A stretch of DNA of 27,788 nt from Veillonellaceae bacterium (GTDB lineage Bacteria > Bacillota > Negativicutes > Veillonellales > Veillonellaceae). The position numbers were made by a program, and so were the translations under genes. This document shows positions 14,470 through 22,604 of this stretch, piece by piece. How positions within the stretch are numbered: position 1 is the first letter of the stretch; each line of letters opens with the position of its first letter. The notes below the pieces were generated by a model. That model made no database searches. It saw nothing but the letters and a program-made list of their open reading frames with translations, and was not told the origin of the DNA. Where the stretch lies: positions 1 to 27,788 of the forward strand of contig CAAFQR010000075.1 in NCBI GenBank assembly GCA_900765165.1. Reading direction: 5' to 3'.

Positions 14470-16062
14470 ATGATTGAACGTTTTGAAGATTTACATATTA
14501 GCGAACCGATTTTACGTGCGTTGAATGACATGGGCTTCGAAGAACCGACGCCGATTCAGAAGGAAGCCATTCCGGTAGCCATGGAAGGCTTGGACATGAT
14601 TGGTCAGGCGCAGACCGGTACCGGTAAAACCGCTGCTTTCGGTATTCCGGTATTGGAACGCATCGACGCTTCGCTTCGTGCCGTACAGGTTTTGATTTTA
14701 TCGCCGACTCGCGAATTAGCGATTCAGGTAGCCGAAGAAATCAACAAGATGGCACAGCATACGGAAATTCAGGCTTTGCCGATTTACGGTGGCCAGGATA
14801 TTCAGCGTCAGTTCCGCAGCTTGCGCAAAAATCCGCAGATTATCGTCGCAACGCCGGGCCGCTTGATGGACCATATGGAACGCGGCTCCATTTCCTTTGA
14901 CCATGTACGCATCGTTGTATTGGACGAAGCGGATGAAATGTTGAACATGGGCTTCGTGGACGACATCAATAAAATTTTGAGCGCTGTACCGGACGAACGC
15001 CAGACCTTGTTGTTCTCCGCTACGATGCCGAAGGCTATTAAGACCTTGGCGGAAACGTACTTGACGGAACCGCGCACCATCAGCATGAAGCCGACCCAGG
15101 TGACGATGGACCTTATCGAACAGTACTACATCGAAGTACAGGACCGTCAGAAGTTCGACTTGTTGTGCCGCTTATTGGATATGCACGCACCGGACTTGGC
15201 TATCGTGTTTGGTCGTACTAAACGCCGCGTTGACGAAGTAACGGAAGGCCTTAAGAAACGTGGTTACATGGCTGAAGGCATTCATGGTGACTTGTCCCAG
15301 CAGAAACGCGACAGCGTTATTCGCCAGTTCCGCGAAGGCACTATCGATATTTTGGTCGCTACCGACGTAGCGGCTCGTGGTCTTGATATTAGCGGTGTAA
15401 CCCACGTATACAATTACGACTTGCCGCAGGACCCGGAAAGCTATGTACACCGTGTAGGTCGTACGGGCCGCGCCGGTAAAGCCGGTATGGCCATTACCTT
15501 CGTAATCCCTCGTGAAATGGAACACTTACATGCCATCGAACGCTTGACGAAGCGTAAAATTGCTCGTCGTAAGGCACCGTCCTTAGGCGAAGTATTGGAA
15601 GGTCAGCAGAAATTAGCTGTTCAGAGCTTAATCGACATGGCCGACGATACGGAAAACTTAAAAATGTATCGCTCCAGCGCCGAAGAATTGTTGACGGATA
15701 TCGACTCCGTAACATTGGTAGCTGCCGCGATTAAATTGTTGACGAAGGAACCGGATACGACGCCGGTAACCATTACGGAAGAAGCACCGCTTCGGGTTCG
15801 CAAGAGCCGCCGCAATGGTAACGATGGTCGTCGCCGTGACGGTAAGCGTTCCTATCGTGGCAATGACCGTCGCAAAGGGGATCGCAATGGTCGTGATGGC
15901 CGCGATGGTCGTGACCGTGACCGCGATAACCGTGGCGACCGCAACCGTGATCGTGACCGCAACCGCGACTACCGTGGTAACCGCGATCGTCGTCGCAACG
16001 ACGAAGGCCGCGTGCGCGATGAACAGCGTCCGTCCGCTTTCAAACCGTATTTTAAAGACTAA
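14470..16062 (+). CDS. cshA: DEAD-box RNA helicase, CshA type
   Basis: A 530-residue ATP-dependent RNA helicase. By family it works in mRNA decay, ribosome assembly and cold adaptation. All motifs are present: Q motif (FEDLHISEPILRALNDMGFEEPTPIQ), motif I AQTGTGKT at 47-54, PTRELA, DEAD at 152-155, SAT near 183-185, and HRVGRTGRAGK near 327. The text between motifs closely follows the CshA/YdbR group. From about residue 446 there is a long Arg/Asp/Gly/Asn-rich tail (repeats such as RDGRDGRDRDRDNRGDRNRD), then a short conserved-looking FKPYFKD end. An in-frame ATG at 14407 would add 21 non-family residues. I chose 14470 because the Q motif follows directly and AAGGAGG (14450-14456) is 13 bases upstream, a long but usable spacing. 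Confidence 0.95.
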   Translation: MIERFEDLHISEPILRALNDMGFEEPTPIQKEAIPVAMEGLDMIGQAQTGTGKTAAFGIPVLERIDASLRAVQVLILSPTRELAIQVAEEINKMAQHTEIQALPIYGGQDIQRQFRSLRKNPQIIVATPGRLMDHMERGSISFDHVRIVVLDEADEMLNMGFVDDINKILSAVPDERQTLLFSATMPKAIKTLAETYLTEPRTISMKPTQVTMDLIEQYYIEVQDRQKFDLLCRLLDMHAPDLAIVFGRTKRRVDEVTEGLKKRGYMAEGIHGDLSQQKRDSVIRQFREGTIDILVATDVAARGLDISGVTHVYNYDLPQDPESYVHRVGRTGRAGKAGMAITFVIPREMEHLHAIERLTKRKIARRKAPSLGEVLEGQQKLAVQSLIDMADDTENLKMYRSSAEELLTDIDSVTLVAAAIKLLTKEPDTTPVTITEEAPLRVRKSRRNGNDGRRRDGKRSYRGNDRRKGDRNGRDGRDGRDRDRDNRGDRNRDRDRNRDYRGNRDRRRNDEGRVRDEQRPSAFKPYFKD

Positions 16063-16089
16063 AAAAGCATAGCTGAGGGGTAGACAATC

Positions 16090-16118
16090 TTGCAAAAGGG
16101 CGACGTGTTTGTTATAAT
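16090..16118 (+). promoter_or_regulatory. Promoter of perR
   Basis: TTGCAA, a 17-base spacer and consensus TATAAT, a strong sigma-70 type promoter. The predicted start (about 16125) falls inside the palindrome at 16123-16140. Confidence 0.8.
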
Positions 16119-16122
16119 AATT

Positions 16123-16140
16123 CAATAATAATTATTATTG
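16123..16140. promoter_or_regulatory. Fur/PerR-type operator at the perR start site
   Basis: CAATAATAATTATTATTG is a perfect 18-bp palindrome immediately after the -10. Together with the preceding TTATAATAATT it resembles two overlapping, imperfect Per boxes (consensus TTATAATnATTATAA, about 11 of 14 positions each by eye). The position predicts autorepression. Confidence 0.7.
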
Positions 16141-16217
16141 TTTGGATTATTACACACGGCAATAGCCGTTTCACGTTAAGTAACGTTTTGTATTGTATCC
16201 GAGTGGAGAAGGGATAG

Positions 16218-16664
16218 ATGAGTATGGATATTGCTCAGAAATTACGTTCCGAAGGGTATAAAGTCACGCCTCAGCGCATTGCCATTTATAATGTGTTGTA
16301 CGGTGGCAAAGAACACCCGACGGCAGAAATGATTTATCGTGATTTGCGTACCGCTCATCCTACGATGAGTTTGGCTACCGTATATAAAACGATGGAAATT
16401 TTCGAAAAAATGGGCCTGGTAAAGGTACTGGATATGGGCGATGAAAGCAGTCGCTATGACTCGGATACGCACAACCATCCGCATTTGCGCTGCGTTATGT
16501 GCAACAAGGTGGAAGACCTGGAAGGCTTTAACATGGCCGACATTTCCGCTGAAGCCGAAACGCTGAGCGAATACCGCATTACCGGTCAACAATTGAATTT
16601 TGAAGGAATTTGCCCCGCTTGTCAGGCGAAACAGCATCGCCACGACAACGACGTGCAACATTAA
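16218..16664 (+). CDS. perR: Peroxide-responsive Fur-family repressor, PerR-like
   Basis: A 148-residue Fur-superfamily metalloregulator with an N-terminal winged helix (about 10-75; SLATVYKTMEIFEKMGLV) and a C-terminal dimerisation domain. Two CxxC pairs (C92/C95 and C132/C135) form the structural zinc site. Aligning to Bacillus subtilis PerR with a constant offset of four gives every regulatory ligand: H33, D81, H87, H89 and D100 for H37, D85, H91, H93 and D104. An Asp at the last position favours PerR over Fur or Zur. The His-rich C-terminus (HRHDNDVQH) is extra. ATG 16218 has GAAGGG only four bases upstream; ATG 16224 is an alternative start two codons later with better spacing. It has its own promoter, operator and terminator. 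Fur remains possible but less likely. Confidence 0.88.
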   Translation: MSMDIAQKLRSEGYKVTPQRIAIYNVLYGGKEHPTAEMIYRDLRTAHPTMSLATVYKTMEIFEKMGLVKVLDMGDESSRYDSDTHNHPHLRCVMCNKVEDLEGFNMADISAEAETLSEYRITGQQLNFEGICPACQAKQHRHDNDVQH

Positions 16665-16671
16665 TACAAAG

Positions 16672-16698
16672 AAAAAAGAGCCGTTTGGCTCTTTTTTT
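16672..16698 (+). terminator. Rho-independent terminator after perR
   Basis: AAAAAAGAGCC-GTTT-GGCTCTTTTTT is a compact hairpin with seven T residues, just after the perR stop. Confidence 0.9.
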
Positions 16699-16732
16699 GT
16701 TAAAATATGAGTATGTTGAATAGGGTTTTCAT

Positions 16733-16761
16733 TTCACAAAAGGGAATGAATTTAGTATATA
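16733..16761 (+). promoter_or_regulatory. Candidate promoter for nfo-sbcDC
   Basis: TTCACA, a 17-base spacer and TATATA, 21 bases before the nfo ATG. It is a moderate match and the leader would be very short. Confidence 0.4.
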
Positions 16762-16782
16762 TGTAACGATAAAGGAGTCAGT

Positions 16783-17631
16783 ATGCTTACAATTGGGTGT
16801 CATTTATCAATTAGCAATGGGTATTTACATATGGGTCAGGAAGCGTTGTCTTTAGGCGCCAACACGTTCCAGTATTTTACGCGCAATCCTCGCGGCGGCA
16901 AGGCGCGCGCTTTTGACGAAGCGGATATGAATGCGTTGACGGCTTTTTTGAAGGAGCACGAATTCGGTCAGGTTGTAGGCCATGCGCCGTACACCATGAA
17001 CGCCTGCGCCAAGGATGAAGGGCTGCGCACCTTCGCATTAGATTTCATGCGCAGCGATTTGGAACGGTTGGAATTTTTGCCGGGCCAGCTGTACAATTTT
17101 CATCCGGGCAGTCACGTAAAGCAAGGCGTTGACGTGGGCATCGAGTTCATCACGGCTATGCTCAACGAAGTGCTCTTTGAAGGCATGCAGACCACGGTGC
17201 TCCTGGAAACCATGGCCGGCAAGGGCAGCGAAGTGGGCCGCACCTTTGAGGAAATCGCCCGCATCATTGACGGCGTGAAATTAAAAGACTACCTAGGCGT
17301 GTGCGTCGATACTTGTCACTTGCACGAAGGCGGCTATGATATTATTAACGACTTGGACGGCGTGTTAGCTGAGTTCGATTATTACATTGGTCTAGACCGC
17401 ATCAAGGCTGTTCATCTCAACGACTCGAAGAATCCTATTGGCGCTCACAAGGATCGCCACGAAAAGATTGGTGAAGGGCACATCGGTTTAGAAGCGTTGG
17501 TGAATGTCATCACCCATCCGAAGCTGCGTCATTTGCCGTTCTGCTTGGAAACGCCGAACGATAACGAAGGCTACGCCTGTGAAATTAGCCTCCTTCGCAG
17601 CGAATACGATAAACGCTTAGGTGCCTTATGA
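16783..17631 (+). CDS. nfo: Endonuclease IV (AP endonuclease)
   Basis: A 282-residue Nfo of normal length, a TIM-barrel enzyme that cuts DNA 5' of abasic sites in base excision repair using three zinc ions. All nine metal ligands can be placed: H67 (GHAPY), H107 (FHPGSH), E142 (LETMAGKG), D176 and H179 (CVDTCHLHEGGYD), H211 (VHLNDSKN), D224 and H226 (DRHEKIGEGHIG) and E256 (LETPND). GGAG lies seven bases upstream of the ATG. The stop overlaps the sbcD start by four bases (ATGA), so the two are cotranscribed. Its position next to perR suggests an oxidative-damage setting, although a terminator separates them. Confidence 0.96.
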   Translation: MLTIGCHLSISNGYLHMGQEALSLGANTFQYFTRNPRGGKARAFDEADMNALTAFLKEHEFGQVVGHAPYTMNACAKDEGLRTFALDFMRSDLERLEFLPGQLYNFHPGSHVKQGVDVGIEFITAMLNEVLFEGMQTTVLLETMAGKGSEVGRTFEEIARIIDGVKLKDYLGVCVDTCHLHEGGYDIINDLDGVLAEFDYYIGLDRIKAVHLNDSKNPIGAHKDRHEKIGEGHIGLEALVNVITHPKLRHLPFCLETPNDNEGYACEISLLRSEYDKRLGAL

Positions 17632-18992
17632 GAATACTCCATACAGCCGACTGGCATTTAGGTCGCATTTTCTATGGACGGCACCTGACCGATGACCAGG
17701 CCCAAGTACTGGAAATCTGTTTCTGGCCGGCCATCAAGGACTATAAGCCGGATGTAATCGTCCTCGCCGGTGATGTGTTTGACCGGGCCGTACCGCCGGT
17801 CGAAGCAGTGCGACTTTGGGACGAAACCATTACGCGGCTCGCGTCGGATTATAAGATTCCCGTTGCCGTCATTGGCGGCAATCACGATAGCGCCGAACGC
17901 CTCGAGGTAGGTCGTGCGCTAATGGCGCAGTGTGGCCTTCACGTGTGGGGCCGCATCGATAGCGTAAAAGAGCCCTTATACGTAAGCGACCACTATGGCG
18001 AAGTGGCCTTTTGCCCTATGCCCTTTGGGGAACCGCCTACCATTTTAAATACCTTTGGGACGGTTGAAGCTAACGCTAATGAAACCGTTGAACCGGAACC
18101 GGCCCCAGCGCCTAAAAAGCCGAAAGCGTCAAAAAAGAGTAAGGCTTCAAAGACGGCCGGTATTCAAGAAGATTCGCTGTTCGGCGACGCTGTTGATGAA
18201 GATGTTGTCGAAACGGCGCGTGAAGCGGTGACGGCGTCGCCAGAAGAAGTGGTGGCGGAAGGTGACTCGGTAGTGGACGATTACAACTCGTCCTATGCCC
18301 GTGCCGCTTATGCTTTCACGAACTATTGGCAGCAAACGGTGCCGGCTTCCACGCGCAAGGTGGCCATTGGTCACTCCATGGTAGTCGGCGGGGCGACCTG
18401 TGAATCGGAACGCCCCCTCACTATTGGTGGTACGGAAGCTATACCGGGCGGTGTCTTTAACGGCTTTAACTATGTAGCCTTAGGTCACTTGCATGGGCCA
18501 CAGCGCGTTGGTCGCGATGAAGTGCGTTACAGTGGGTCCCTTATGAAGTATTCCTTCGATGAAGCGAGTCAGGATAAGGGCATGACCTTTGTAGACATGA
18601 ATGGCGATGGTAGCTGTCAAATTGAGCAGATTCCTTTGGTAGCACCGCGAGATGTAACGGTGCTGACCGGTTCCTTTGATGAGTTATTGCAGGATAAAGA
18701 ACTGCAAGCTCGCCATAAGGATGATTATTTGCAGATTCGCTTAACGGACACGACGCCGGTTATTGATGGCATGGCACGACTTCGCCAAGTCTTTCCCTAT
18801 ACGTTGGCACTGGAATTGACAGGCCGCTTAACAGGGGAACAGCAATTAAGCGAACCGGTGTTGCATCGTTTATCGGAACAGGAATTATTTGAACGATTTA
18901 TGGCGGAAGTGCGCCAGCAGCCCTTAAGCGACGATGAACGACAGTATGTAAACGGTCTGTGGGACCGTATTTTGAAGGATGATACCCTATAA
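17628..18992 (+). CDS. sbcD: SbcD/Mre11-type exonuclease subunit, with an internal charged insert
   Basis: A 454-residue Mre11-like calcineurin phosphoesterase that, with SbcC, opens hairpins and trims blocked DNA ends. Manganese-binding motifs are in order: D8 and H10 (TADWHLGR), D49 (GDVFDRA), N85-H86 (GGNHDS), GHSMVVGG near 247, and H287/H289 (ALGHLHGPQ). The C-terminal capping/SbcC-binding region follows. Unusually, about residues 147-218 form a Lys/Pro/Ala-rich then acidic low-complexity segment (PAPKKPKASKKSKASK, later DEDVVE), inserted between the FGEPPTILNTFG loop and the next core helix. The reading frame is uninterrupted and the core motifs resume normally. It overlaps nfo by four bases and ends 12 bases before sbcC. 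Confidence 0.94.
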   Translation: MRILHTADWHLGRIFYGRHLTDDQAQVLEICFWPAIKDYKPDVIVLAGDVFDRAVPPVEAVRLWDETITRLASDYKIPVAVIGGNHDSAERLEVGRALMAQCGLHVWGRIDSVKEPLYVSDHYGEVAFCPMPFGEPPTILNTFGTVEANANETVEPEPAPAPKKPKASKKSKASKTAGIQEDSLFGDAVDEDVVETAREAVTASPEEVVAEGDSVVDDYNSSYARAAYAFTNYWQQTVPASTRKVAIGHSMVVGGATCESERPLTIGGTEAIPGGVFNGFNYVALGHLHGPQRVGRDEVRYSGSLMKYSFDEASQDKGMTFVDMNGDGSCQIEQIPLVAPRDVTVLTGSFDELLQDKELQARHKDDYLQIRLTDTTPVIDGMARLRQVFPYTLALELTGRLTGEQQLSEPVLHRLSEQELFERFMAEVRQQPLSDDERQYVNGLWDRILKDDTL

Positions 18993-19004
18993 GGAGGAAA
19001 GCAA

Positions 19005-22000
19005 ATGAAACCTTTATTGCTTGAAATTACCGCTTTCGGTCCTTATAGCGGTACGGTAACCTTAGACTTTGACAAATTAGGCGACGCACGGTTATTCCTT
19101 ATCAGTGGGCCTACCGGTGCGGGGAAGACGACGGTGTTGGATGCTATGGTGTATGCCTTGTATGGCGAGTCTAGCGGTGGCCTGCGCAGTGGCGCTACGA
19201 TGCGCAGTGATTACGCGGATACGACGACACCAACATCGGTTACCTTTACCTTTGCCGTCGGCGATAAGACGTACCAGGTGGAACGCAGTCCAAAGCAAAC
19301 GCTGAAGAAGAAACGCGGCGAAGGCACTCGCGAACAAGCGGCCGTGGCCGTACTACGGGAGCAAAAGGACGGCGCGTGGGTTGATTTCAGTAGTCGGGCC
19401 AATGAAATTCGCGACAAGATTATTAGCATTCTCGGCTTTCGGGCCGACCAGTTTTTGCAGGTTATCCTGCTACCGCAAGGCGAATTTCGGCGGTTATTGA
19501 CGGCGCCTACGTCGGAGCGCGAAGAATTGATGCACACGCTATTTCGCACCGATGTGTACACGAAACTGCAGCAGGCGTTGCAGAACGATTACGAGGCCAT
19601 GTATAAACAGGCTAAAGCTATGGTAGACCAGCAGCAGTTTTTATTGCAGCGGGAAAAGGTGACTACGGAAGACGAGCTGCGCCAGAAGCACAGTGAGGCG
19701 GTAACGCAGGCCGATGAGGCGGAAGCGAAGGCGGAGACTGCCGATGAACAGCGCGAAACGATTCGTAAAGCCTTTGATTTGTATACCCATCGCCAGGAAT
19801 TGACGACGGCTATTGCAACTAGTAAGGAGCGCTTAGAAGCGCTGACGGCTAAAGGGCCGGAGATGAGCGAACAGCGGCGACTTTTAGATCGATTGCGGCA
19901 AGCGGAACCGTTGGCGGTGCGGCAGCGACAAATCGACGACAATGATCGACACCTTAAAACCTTGCAGCAGGACCTAGCACAGGTTACGACGAAGTTGAAA
20001 CAGCTGGATGAGGAAAAGCTGGCGTTGACGGAACGGCGTCAAAAGGCGACAGAGCTACAACCGGCTTATGAGGCGGCTCGTAAATCGCTGGATGATGCGG
20101 ACCGCATTAAGGGGCAGTTTGCGCTGGTAGATTCATTGACGGCGCAGGCGAAGCAAGAAGAAAAAGCGGTAGCCCTTGCGAAGGCACAGCAAGAAGCGGC
20201 TGAAAAGCAGCAAGTAGCCGCGGAAGCACAGCAAAAGGCGTGTCAGTTGGCGGTGCAGGAAGCGGAAGTAGCCAGCGAAGCATTAAAGCTGTGGCAAGGG
20301 GCGGCGGAACAGCTACGCACGGCGCGCACCTATGGCGATAGCTGGACGGAAAGTGATAAAGAAATCCAGCGATTAACAGCTGACTTGGCTACGGCTAACG
20401 AGGCAGTGCATGACGGAGAAGTCGAGCAAGCTGATGTAAAGGCTCAGTTAGAAGCACTGCAGGCGGCAAAGCGGCAGGACGCGGCAGCCGAATTAGCTGC
20501 CGGTCTGAGTGATAATACGCCATGTCCGGTTTGCGGCTCCGTGCATCATCCGTCATTGGCAGTGGCCAGCGATACGGCGGTAACGCCAAAGGATTTACAG
20601 GACGCCGAAAAAGCCTATACGGAAGCGGTTAAGCAATTGGCCAGTGCCTGTGAACGACGGGATAACTGGCAAGCATTACTTACGACGGCACAGGAAACCG
20701 CTGAAAAACGACGCACAATCTGTCAGGAATGGATTGAAGCGTGGAATGGTGACTATAAAGACACCATTCAAGAAGCTGAGGCTTGTGAAACGGCCGATGA
20801 CTTCATGGCACTTTTAAAGGGCTTAACGCAGCTTGTGAAAGAAAAGGGAACGCCGTTGGCTACCGTAGCGAATACATTAAGTAGTAAACGCAAGGAAGCT
20901 GAACGAGCGGCTGATGCGGTAAAAGCGGCTACGAAAGCCGTTACCGACAGTGCCAGCGAAGTTACGAAGCTATCTACTACGTGGTCTCAGACTCAAGGTC
21001 GTTTGACGGCGGCCCGGGAATCGGTGGCTTCTTATGACCGTAAGACCTGGGAAACGGAGGTTGCGTCGTGGCAGCAGACCGTAGCTAGCTGGGAAGCAGG
21101 CAATACGCGCTTACAGGCTGATGAACAACAATGGCTCAAAGCGCACAGCACGGCAACGGCTCGGCAAGATGATTTGACGAAGCAAACGAAGAGCACTACG
21201 GAAGCCTTGCAGCAGCAGAAGCAGGAATTTAGTGAGGCGTTGCAGCAGATGGGCTTAACGGAAGCCGGTTGGCTAGAACTAGCCGAAACGCGCGCTTGTA
21301 CCGATAGAAATGGGCTAGCGAAAGCGCTAGAAGCCTATGATAATGAAGTGGTCAGCGTCCAAGCAGTGCTGAAAAAATCGACCGACGAGCTGGCGGAATT
21401 GGCACCGGCAGAACCGGTAGCGCCGGAAGCGGTGCAGGCGGCGGAAGCGCAATATAGCGAAGCGGTTCGTGAAGCGGCGTCCTTGCGTCATGAAGCCAAT
21501 CGGTTAGGCGATACGGTACAGGACTTTGAAGCGTCCGTAGCGGCTAACAAGGAAGTGGCTGATAAATTAAACTTTATTTATGGTCTTAGTGACCCGGCCA
21601 TGGGCGGTAACACGGGACTTAAAGGCGTTACCTTTGAACGCTATGTGCTAGGTGCTATTTTAGAAGAAGTCGTGGTAGCGGCAAACCTGCGCTTGAAGCG
21701 CTTAAGCCGTGGCCGCTATGAATTACAGCGCGCCGACTTAAAGGAAACGGGACGCGGTCATCGCGGTCTTGATTTGGCGGTTATGGATGCGTACACCGGG
21801 TATGCTAGACCGGCCAATACCTTGTCGGGCGGGGAAACCTTCTTGGCATCACTGTCATTGGCCATGGGGCTTGCCGATGTGATTCAAGCCTATGCGGGCG
21901 GCATTCGGTTAGATACGCTGTTTATTGACGAAGGCTTTGGCACCTTGGACCCGGATACACTGGACGTAGCCATGGAAACCTTAATGGAACTGCGCGAAGC

Positions 22001-22127
22001 CGGACGCTTAGTGGGTATCATTTCACATGTGCCGGAATTGAAAAGCCGTATTGACACACAGCTTACGGTAGCGCGCACCGACCGCGGGAGCACCGCCTAT
22101 TTTGTAAAAGACGGCGAACGGTTATAG
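19005..22127 (+). CDS. sbcC: SbcC/Rad50-type ATPase subunit
   Basis: A 1040-residue SMC-like ATPase, partner of SbcD. Walker A GPTGAGKTT is at 35-43 and a Q-loop region (LPQGEFRRLL) near 157. Two long Gln/Glu/Ala-rich coiled coils flank the zinc hook CPVC at 507-510, which joins two SbcC molecules. The ABC signature LSGGE is at 940-944, and Walker B FIDEGFGTLD follows with D975/E976. Length and order match the family. A strong AAGGAGG precedes the ATG. It is the last gene of the nfo-sbcD-sbcC unit. No clear terminator follows, so some transcription may reach the glyoxalase gene. Confidence 0.96.
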   Translation: MKPLLLEITAFGPYSGTVTLDFDKLGDARLFLISGPTGAGKTTVLDAMVYALYGESSGGLRSGATMRSDYADTTTPTSVTFTFAVGDKTYQVERSPKQTLKKKRGEGTREQAAVAVLREQKDGAWVDFSSRANEIRDKIISILGFRADQFLQVILLPQGEFRRLLTAPTSEREELMHTLFRTDVYTKLQQALQNDYEAMYKQAKAMVDQQQFLLQREKVTTEDELRQKHSEAVTQADEAEAKAETADEQRETIRKAFDLYTHRQELTTAIATSKERLEALTAKGPEMSEQRRLLDRLRQAEPLAVRQRQIDDNDRHLKTLQQDLAQVTTKLKQLDEEKLALTERRQKATELQPAYEAARKSLDDADRIKGQFALVDSLTAQAKQEEKAVALAKAQQEAAEKQQVAAEAQQKACQLAVQEAEVASEALKLWQGAAEQLRTARTYGDSWTESDKEIQRLTADLATANEAVHDGEVEQADVKAQLEALQAAKRQDAAAELAAGLSDNTPCPVCGSVHHPSLAVASDTAVTPKDLQDAEKAYTEAVKQLASACERRDNWQALLTTAQETAEKRRTICQEWIEAWNGDYKDTIQEAEACETADDFMALLKGLTQLVKEKGTPLATVANTLSSKRKEAERAADAVKAATKAVTDSASEVTKLSTTWSQTQGRLTAARESVASYDRKTWETEVASWQQTVASWEAGNTRLQADEQQWLKAHSTATARQDDLTKQTKSTTEALQQQKQEFSEALQQMGLTEAGWLELAETRACTDRNGLAKALEAYDNEVVSVQAVLKKSTDELAELAPAEPVAPEAVQAAEAQYSEAVREAASLRHEANRLGDTVQDFEASVAANKEVADKLNFIYGLSDPAMGGNTGLKGVTFERYVLGAILEEVVVAANLRLKRLSRGRYELQRADLKETGRGHRGLDLAVMDAYTGYARPANTLSGGETFLASLSLAMGLADVIQAYAGGIRLDTLFIDEGFGTLDPDTLDVAMETLMELREAGRLVGIISHVPELKSRIDTQLTVARTDRGSTAYFVKDGERL

Positions 22128-22199
22128 TCGCCGTATATAGCAATATATCGAAATCTATGGTACTATGTAGAGTAGAGCAAACGGAGAGGAGTTGACACT

Positions 22200-22568
22200 A
22201 TGAAATTTGTAATGATTCACAATAATTTTAATGTTCGTGACTTAGATGCCAGCATCGCCTTCTATGAAAAAGCCTTGGGCTTGAAACCGGGTCGCACCAT
22301 TGAACCGGGTGATGGGTCCTTCAAAATCGTATATTTAGATGGTCCGGATAGTCCGCACCAGTTGGAATTAACGTGGCTTCGCGATTGGGATCGTCCGTAC
22401 AATCTTGGTGATAACGAATTCCATTTAGCATTCCGTACCGATGATTACGAAGCGGCTCATAAGTTACACGAAGAAATGGGCTGTATCGTCTATGAAAATC
22501 CGGCTATGGGGATTTATTTCATCGCCGACCCGGATGGTTATTGGTTGGAAATCATACCGACACGATAA
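22200..22568 (+). CDS. Glyoxalase I-like VOC metalloenzyme
   Basis: A 122-residue vicinal-oxygen-chelate protein of the lactoylglutathione lyase type, which detoxifies methylglyoxal as a thiol adduct. Two beta-alpha-beta-beta-beta modules are visible, with metal ligands H7 (MIHNNFNV), E56 (HQLELTW), H75 (EFHLAF) and E117 (WLEIIPT), the same four positions as bacterial GlxI. The typical N-terminal RDLDASIAFYEKALGL is present. GGAG precedes the ATG. A TGG-TACTAT extended -10 (22158-22166) just upstream could drive it separately from sbcC. Whether the thiol cofactor is glutathione or another low-molecular-weight thiol is not visible. Confidence 0.88.
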   Translation: MKFVMIHNNFNVRDLDASIAFYEKALGLKPGRTIEPGDGSFKIVYLDGPDSPHQLELTWLRDWDRPYNLGDNEFHLAFRTDDYEAAHKLHEEMGCIVYENPAMGIYFIADPDGYWLEIIPTR

Positions 22569-22604
22569 AGAGAATCGAAAAAAGAGAGGCTTGAGACAAA
22601 GAGT

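Noticed and set aside
14127..16010. CRISPR-like or tandem repeat array in the repetitive DNA of tex and cshA 3' ends.
   Set aside because: The repeats are in frame, irregular and short, matching codons for Arg, Asn, Asp and Gly; no constant repeat/spacer pattern.
15658..16125. 155-residue minus-strand frame under the cshA tail, seemingly a membrane protein.
   Set aside because: Antisense reading of the Arg/Asp-rich codon repeats. It lacks a promoter and ribosome site and its start lies in the perR promoter.
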